Assembly (NCBI GenBank): GCA_036584525.1
Contig: JAZHDG010000002.1
Span: 1-8,778 of the forward strand
Origin: UBA6181 sp016934015
GTDB taxonomy: Bacteria > Bacillota_I > Bacilli_A > Acholeplasmatales > Acholeplasmataceae
Length of the DNA: 8,778 bases
Direction of reading: 5' to 3'
The position numbers and the translations under genes were made by a program. How positions within the stretch are numbered: position 1 is the stretch's first letter; each line of letters starts with the position of its first letter. Shown piece by piece: positions 4,847-8,778 of the stretch. The notes below the pieces were generated by a model, which saw nothing but the letters and a program-made list of their open reading frames with translations, ran no database searches and had not been told where the DNA came from.

Positions 4847-5530
4847 TTAAAGTTCTTCCTTCCTAAATGGATAATAATGTCCTTCTGTTAAATCTCTTAA
4901 GTTAAGATTTCCGATTTGAATCCGCTTTAATTTTATCACATCATATCCCAATGATTGAAACATGCGCTTCACTTGGTGAAACTTACCCGTATCAATCGTT
5001 AATGTGACAAGATGATTACTAACTTTTATATGTTTCGCTTTTGCTAAATATGGTTCATTAAACTCATCTTTAATCATGACACCCTCAATTAAACTCTCTT
5101 GGTCAACAAAGATCCGATTCAATGTCACTTCATAGACTTTATCTAAATGTTTTTTGGGGTGAGTAACTTCATGAACGAATTTACCATCTGTTGTTAAAAT
5201 CAATAATCCTTCAGCATCCAAATCTAATCGTCCTGCAATTTTAAAATTGAAATGATCAAAAGGTGCTTTTAATAATGAAAAAACAGTTTGATGCATCGTA
5301 TCTTTATGCGCAGACAAATATCCTTTAGGCTTATATAAAACTAAATTCATATTTTTAAAATAAGGAATAAGTTCTCCATCAATCATTAATTCATTTTGGT
5401 CAGGATCAAAATGATAGTCACTCTCTTTTATGACTTGCCCATTAATCATAACTTCATGAGTCAAAAGAAATTTTTTAACCATGCTTCTTCGTTCAATTTT
5501 TATGTCACTTAAATGCTTATCGATTCGCAT
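4847..5530 (-). CDS. rsuA: 16S rRNA pseudouridine synthase, RsuA type
   Basis: Converts a uridine to pseudouridine in 16S rRNA (U516 in E. coli). 227 residues: an N-terminal S4 RNA-binding domain (about 1-45, with VMINGQVIK), then the catalytic domain with LVLYKPKGYLSA (64-75), AGRLDLDAEGLLILTTDG (99-116) whose GRLD aspartate D103 is the expected nucleophile, HPKKHLDKVYEV, and GKFHQVKRMFQSLG near the C-terminus. The HQVKRMF form points to RsuA rather than RluB/E/F. I chose the ATG at 5530 (MRIDKHLSD) because AAAGGAGA (5544-5537) lies just upstream; upstream in-frame codons run antisense to def and look unlike protein. Exact target site not provable from sequence. Confidence 0.93.
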   Translation of the reverse strand: MRIDKHLSDIKIERRSMVKKFLLTHEVMINGQVIKESDYHFDPDQNELMIDGELIPYFKNMNLVLYKPKGYLSAHKDTMHQTVFSLLKAPFDHFNFKIAGRLDLDAEGLLILTTDGKFVHEVTHPKKHLDKVYEVTLNRIFVDQESLIEGVMIKDEFNEPYLAKAKHIKVSNHLVTLTIDTGKFHQVKRMFQSLGYDVIKLKRIQIGNLNLRDLTEGHYYPFRKEEL

Positions 5531-5548
5531 GTGAAATCTCCTTTGTGG

Positions 5549-5555
5549 TATAATA
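5549..5555. promoter_or_regulatory. def promoter -10, overlapping a reverse-strand -10-like hexamer
   Basis: Plus strand TATAAT (5549-5554) preceded by TGG (5546-5548) is an extended -10 for def; the -35 position holds nothing good. On the minus strand the same bases read TATTAT (5555-5550), a 5/6 -10 that could serve rsuA with a very short leader. Confidence 0.65.
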
Positions 5556-5573
5556 AAGAGTGAGGTGTTAACT

Positions 5574-6146
5574 ATGATTTTAATGAAAGATATCATCCGT
5601 GAAGGACATAAAACTTTAGAAATTGTGGCAAAAGAAGTCAAATTGCCACTCACAAAAGCAGATAAAAAATTGTTAATTGACTTAATGGAATATGTTCAAA
5701 ATTCTCAAAATGATGAACTGTGTGAAACATATGGTCTAAGACCCGCTGTTGGAATTGCTGCACCTCAAGTCAATGTTTCAAAGAGAATGTTTGTCGCTCA
5801 TGTACATGATTTTGATGGCATCTTATATTCACATGCATTAATCAATCCGAAAATCACAAAAAGAAGCCAAGATCTTATTTATGTTCCTGGAGGGGAAGGC
5901 TGTCTATCTGTCGATCGTGAAACTGAAGGATTAACGCCACGTTATCAATCAATTGTTATGGAAGCTCTAAGATACGATATCCCTAGTGATCAAGTCATGC
6001 CAGTTGAATTACATCTTGAAGGTTATGTTGGTATTGTTTTTCAACATGAACTTGACCATCTGGATGGTATATTGTTTACGACAAAATTATTCCCTGAATT
6101 ACCGCATGCAAAACCAGCTTTTGAATTACTTGAAGACAACTCTTAA
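5574..6146 (+). CDS. def: Peptide deformylase, type 2
   Basis: Metalloenzyme that removes the formyl group from the N-terminal methionine of new proteins at the ribosome exit. 190 residues. All three family motifs are present: VGIAAPQ (59-65), EGCLS (108-112) and QHELDHLDG (157-165). The metal ligands are C110, H158 and H162, with E159 as catalytic base. The insertion between motifs 1 and 2 and the N-terminus MILMKDIIREGH resemble the Bacillus/Staphylococcus type 2 enzymes. I chose the ATG at 5574 because GAGGTG (5563-5567) sits upstream and the family start aligns; a GTG at 5565 lies inside that binding site. It is the only plus-strand gene, divergent from rsuA by 43 bases, and its last 21 bases overlap the end of the convergent gene. 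Confidence 0.97.
   Translation: MILMKDIIREGHKTLEIVAKEVKLPLTKADKKLLIDLMEYVQNSQNDELCETYGLRPAVGIAAPQVNVSKRMFVAHVHDFDGILYSHALINPKITKRSQDLIYVPGGEGCLSVDRETEGLTPRYQSIVMEALRYDIPSDQVMPVELHLEGYVGIVFQHELDHLDGILFTTKLFPELPHAKPAFELLEDNS
5613..5641 (-). promoter_or_regulatory. Possible rsuA promoter inside def
   Basis: Minus strand: TTGACT (5641-5636, 5/6), 17-base spacer, TAAAGT (5618-5613, 4/6). It would give an rsuA leader of about 75 bases antisense to the start of def. It competes as an explanation with the reverse hexamer at 5555-5550. Confidence 0.3.
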
Positions 6147-7025
6147 TACTTTAATTTGATTGTCTGTAATGTCTTCAATGTTTATCTTTTTATCAGGCTC
6201 ATTTGGATAAAGTCTCTTTTGAAGCGTTTGGATATAAAGTTCCTTACGCTTTTTTTCTTTGCCTAAGATTCGTTTGAAAAACCCTAACTTTTCGGGCTCA
6301 AATACTAAATGATTTTCTTTAAAATCATGATCAGCAACTACAATCCCGTCAAACCGATCTCTAATCAATCGTTTGAAAAGATTGAGCATATCTGTCTTTC
6401 CATACCCAAGGAGTTGAGGTTGTCCATTAAGATCTTGATCTTTTGCAAAAAAGGCTAACATATATTTTTTTAATAATCGATATGATGTGGTCGATGATTC
6501 GCCATTTCTCATCATCATCACCGGATCAAAAGCTATCTTTAACGCCTCAGTTTTTAATTTTTTAAAGATATAGGCATAAACATTTGATTTATAGTTTAAA
6601 GATGGTTTGATGATGATTGTTTTTCGATTAATAAGTGCTTGTTCAATAAATGGTTCTAATATTTTTTCAATAACTTTAATTTCCTTAATACAATCATGAA
6701 ATATAGGTAATTCAAATAATAAATAATCAACTTTTAGTTTTGTTGAAAATTTAACCATATACTTGAATTGATCAAGAGCTTCTGCATGTTTCTTTCTAGA
6801 TTCAATCGGAAAGGGTTCAATCATTGTATCAATCATTGAAATCTCTATTTTTTCTTGTTTTAATTTTAATTGCAAATCATGAATGTCTTGATCGTTCATT
6901 TCAATTAAAGGTCTACCGTCGTATGTTCTTAAAGCAATCGCTGTTAATTGATTTCTTTTTAGAATTTCGATTGTATCCACTAATGATTTCTTTTCATCAA
7001 AAAAACCAGTCATTATAAGTTTCAT
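6126..7025 (-). CDS. Uncharacterised TIM-barrel-like protein (sugar isomerase-like fold)
   Basis: I do not recognise a named gene. The 299 residues read like a degenerate member of the xylose-isomerase/AP-endonuclease-2 barrel superfamily: alternating strand/helix pattern from MKLIMTGFF, then VDYLLFELP, KTIIIKPSLNY, LKIAFDPVMM, MLAFFAKDQDLNG, GYGKTDMLNLFKRL and FDGIVVADHD, in the order of such barrels. Several positions that usually bind metal look replaced: Lys in IIIKP (K140), Phe in AFFAKD and Asp in VVADH (D232). A basic region (about 248-275, LGKEKKRKELYI) follows the barrel. The ATG at 7025 overlaps the methyltransferase stop (ATGA) and has GGAGGGTG upstream; an in-frame ATG at 7037 is less likely. 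No signal peptide or membrane segment. Function unknown; fold assignment is by eye. Confidence 0.6.
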   Translation of the reverse strand: MKLIMTGFFDEKKSLVDTIEILKRNQLTAIALRTYDGRPLIEMNDQDIHDLQLKLKQEKIEISMIDTMIEPFPIESRKKHAEALDQFKYMVKFSTKLKVDYLLFELPIFHDCIKEIKVIEKILEPFIEQALINRKTIIIKPSLNYKSNVYAYIFKKLKTEALKIAFDPVMMMRNGESSTTSYRLLKKYMLAFFAKDQDLNGQPQLLGYGKTDMLNLFKRLIRDRFDGIVVADHDFKENHLVFEPEKLGFFKRILGKEKKRKELYIQTLQKRLYPNEPDKKINIEDITDNQIKVLRVVFK

Positions 7026-7720
7026 GACACCCTCCATTGGTACATCAATATACCACCTGCAACGCTAACATTTAAACTTTCAACTTTTTGAGTTTGAATT
7101 GTATAAAATCCATTACAAAGCTTTTTCGTTTCATCACTTAAGCCATGGCCTTCATTGCCTAAAACAAGCCCTAATTTGTCATTTTTTATTTCGTGATTTT
7201 CTCCATGAGCATCCGCACCAATGATGATATATCCCTTATTTTTATAAGATGCAATCATCTCAAGAATGGGTCCTCTAACCAGTTCAACATCAAAAATCGA
7301 TCCTTTGGCTGCTCTAATGGTTTTGTCATTATAAAAATCCGTGGATTTATGGCTTGCAATCACTTGATGAAAACCAAATGCAGCCGCTGAACGAATGAGT
7401 GCTCCCAAATTATCTGGATCTTGAATATCATCTAAAAATAAAACACGTTTACTTTGAATTTTTAGAGTATTAAATTTGCATACTGCAAATGTATCAATCA
7501 AAGTCTCAGTAAATTGTAATTCTTTCATTAAAGCGATATCGATGAGTGTTCCTTGAGCTGTTTGGTTTGATGTGACAATTTCTTCAATAAGTGATGCTTG
7601 TTTCGCTTTCTCAATTTGATGTTCACCAAACACTAAAAAACGCGAAAATTCATCACGGTATTTCTTAGTTTTTAATTTCATCCAATATTTAAATTTAGCG
7701 TTTTGTTTCGATGTTATCAC
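7022..7720 (-). CDS. SpoU (TrmH) family RNA 2'-O-methyltransferase
   Basis: SAM-dependent ribose methyltransferase acting on rRNA or tRNA; the target cannot be told from sequence. About 232 residues. N-terminal substrate-binding region (ITSKQN...KYWMKLKTKKYRDE, FLVFGEH) followed by the SPOUT knot with motif 1 DIQDPDNLGALIRSAAAFGF (98-117, N104 and R110), motif 2 LVLGNEGHGLSDE (185-197) and motif 3 ESLNVSVAGGILMY (214-227). It resembles the YsgA/RlmB-like group of Bacillota. No ATG start exists: GTG at 7720 gives the usual MITSKQN start, 8 bases after an AGAAAGTAG element; GTG at 7729 would add three residues but sits against that element. Starts 1 base after the thiI stop; its own stop overlaps the next start. 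Confidence 0.9.
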   Translation of the reverse strand: MITSKQNAKFKYWMKLKTKKYRDEFSRFLVFGEHQIEKAKQASLIEEIVTSNQTAQGTLIDIALMKELQFTETLIDTFAVCKFNTLKIQSKRVLFLDDIQDPDNLGALIRSAAAFGFHQVIASHKSTDFYNDKTIRAAKGSIFDVELVRGPILEMIASYKNKGYIIIGADAHGENHEIKNDKLGLVLGNEGHGLSDETKKLCNGFYTIQTQKVESLNVSVAGGILMYQWRVS

Positions 7721-7721
7721 A

Positions 7722-8778
7722 TCAATCACTACTTTCTTTTACATAAGATTCAATCGCATCAACTACTGAAAACCCATAATCTCCTAAATTAAGATTTATA
7801 TCATGATAGATTTCAACAGTTTTTATCATTTTCGTGGTCTCTTCAATCATCTTTTCATAATCAAATGATTGCTCATACTTTTTCGCATAAACTTCCATTG
7901 GTTTTGTGACAGGTGATTTTGGTAAATATATACTGCAACAATCATTAAAAGGTTGAATCGAAATCTCAAAAGTCTTTATCGATTTTGATATTTTAATGAT
8001 ATCCGTTTTGTCCATAGTAACAAGTGGTCTTAAAATTGGAATTTTTGTAACAGCTTCAACAACACTTAAACTTTGTAAGGTTTGGCTTGCGACTTGACCA
8101 ATTGAATCACCATTAACAATGGCTAAACTTTTAATTTTTTTCGAATATTTCTCAGCGATACGATACATCATGCGGCGCATGACGGTAATAATGTAAGGAT
8201 CAAAAACATTTGCTAAAATAGCTTCATGAATATTTTTAAAAGGTACGATATGCAACTTAAGTTGACCAGTTAACGTATACTTCGACAAAACTTTTGATAA
8301 TTCAATAACTTTCTGAGCAGATTCAATCGGTGTTAATGGTGTAGATTCAAAATGGATAAGTTCAAGGTCAAGTCCTTGTTTCATTGCTAAATAACCAGCA
8401 ACTGGACTATCAATACCGCCACTTAACATGAGTAAAGCTTTTCCTCCGGTACCATATGGATAACCACCAGCGCCTTTTATTTGTTTCAAATAAATGTAGG
8501 CATAATCTTTTCTAACTTCAATGTTCAATACTTCTTCAGGTTGATGAACATCAACGACATATTTGCGTTTTGCACCTGCTAAAATCGGTCCAGAAATCAT
8601 TTTAGATAGTTCTTGACTCGTATATGGAAAAGTTTTATCAACACGTTTAGATTCGATTTTAATCGTAATCATCGGAACTGTAGCTTCTTGGTCTAAAACA
8701 TAAGTCCCACAAGAAATCATAGAATCTAAATCAGGACTTGAGACATAAACAATACTAAATGAATGAATGCCCTGTATA
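7722..8778 (-). CDS. thiI: tRNA 4-thiouridine synthase ThiI (5' end outside the window)
   Basis: Makes 4-thiouridine at tRNA position 8 and can supply sulfur for the thiazole of thiamine. The frame is open to the window edge: upstream of the Met at 8720-8718 it continues as IQGIHSFSIVYVSSPDLDS, which matches the family (compare GIQSFS in Bacillus ThiI), so the true start is outside. Seen: THUMP RNA-binding domain remainder, KGAGGYPYGTGGKALLMLSG, the PP-loop SGGIDSP (codons 8423-8403) for ATP, NGDSIGQVASQTL, PILRPL, and NDCCSIYLPKSP, whose second Cys probably corresponds to E. coli Cys344. The protein ends soon after, without the rhodanese domain of E. coli ThiI, as in Bacillus. Its partner desulfurase is not in view. 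Confidence 0.97.
   Translation of the reverse strand, partial: IQGIHSFSIVYVSSPDLDSMISCGTYVLDQEATVPMITIKIESKRVDKTFPYTSQELSKMISGPILAGAKRKYVVDVHQPEEVLNIEVRKDYAYIYLKQIKGAGGYPYGTGGKALLMLSGGIDSPVAGYLAMKQGLDLELIHFESTPLTPIESAQKVIELSKVLSKYTLTGQLKLHIVPFKNIHEAILANVFDPYIITVMRRMMYRIAEKYSKKIKSLAIVNGDSIGQVASQTLQSLSVVEAVTKIPILRPLVTMDKTDIIKISKSIKTFEISIQPFNDCCSIYLPKSPVTKPMEVYAKKYEQSFDYEKMIEETTKMIKTVEIYHDINLNLGDYGFSVVDAIESYVKESSD

Noticed and set aside
5531..5653. An upstream in-frame extension of rsuA by 41 residues
   Set aside because: It lies antisense to the start of def, shows no S4-domain similarity, and the ATG at 5530 has a proper ribosome binding site and the expected MRIDKHL start.
6130..6178. Bidirectional intrinsic terminator between def and the barrel gene
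   Set aside because: The inverted repeat has a 31-base loop, lies in coding sequence and lacks a T-run on either strand; kept only as an observation.
8718..8720. Met at 8720-8718 as start of thiI
   Set aside because: The frame stays open to the window edge and the residues upstream match the ThiI family, so this Met is internal and the gene is cut by the window.
1..8778. Novel defence, mobile or secretion system; CRISPR array; tRNA genes; UGA-as-Trp code
   Set aside because: All but one gene belong to known housekeeping families, no direct-repeat array or cloverleaf is visible, and TGA serves as stop at four gene ends.

Overview
The window looks like an ordinary chromosomal segment from a low-GC relative of the Bacillota. 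The protein repertoire (CcpA, KhpA, YlbF, YlbG, a T-box-controlled tyrS, ThiI without a visible rhodanese domain) fits Bacilli or Acholeplasma-like Mollicutes. TGA is used as a stop codon (trmD, rimM, the SpoU methyltransferase, thiI), so this is not a Mycoplasma/Spiroplasma code-4 genome. An Acholeplasmatales-type organism is my best guess from the low GC and compact gene packing, but it is an inference. No mobile element, CRISPR array, tRNA, rRNA or phage gene is visible.

Layout from high to low coordinates, which is the direction of transcription for all genes except def. (1) 8778-6126, minus: thiI (5' end outside the window), a SpoU-family RNA methyltransferase and an uncharacterised TIM-barrel-like protein, tightly packed. 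(2) 5574-6146, plus: def (peptide deformylase), the only plus-strand gene; it overlaps the barrel gene tail to tail and is divergent from rsuA. (3) 5530-4237, minus: rsuA (16S rRNA pseudouridine synthase), ylbF, ylbG. (4) 4218-1899, minus: the classic rpsP-khpA-rimM-trmD-rplS cluster, with a near-consensus promoter before rpsP, a second promoter before rplS and a strong intrinsic terminator after rplS. (5) 1867-805, minus: ccpA, behind an extended -10 promoter whose -35 lies in a catabolite-responsive-element-like palindrome. (6) 796-1, minus: tyrS (3' end outside the window), behind a T-box leader whose antiterminator and terminator can be drawn base by base.

Most genes serve translation: ribosomal proteins S16 and L19, 30S maturation (RimM), tRNA modification (TrmD, ThiI), rRNA or tRNA modification (RsuA, SpoU-family enzyme), tRNA charging (TyrRS) and N-terminal deformylation (Def). 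CcpA adds carbon control, and YlbF/YlbG belong to families linked to RNase Y function or left uncharacterised.

I do not see a new multi-gene system. The points most worth a second look are regulatory or at residue level: the cre-like sites at the ccpA promoter, an apparently shortened T-box stem I, a His-to-Thr change in the TyrRS HIGH signature, the barrel protein that seems to lack expected metal ligands, and several places where signals are folded into one another.
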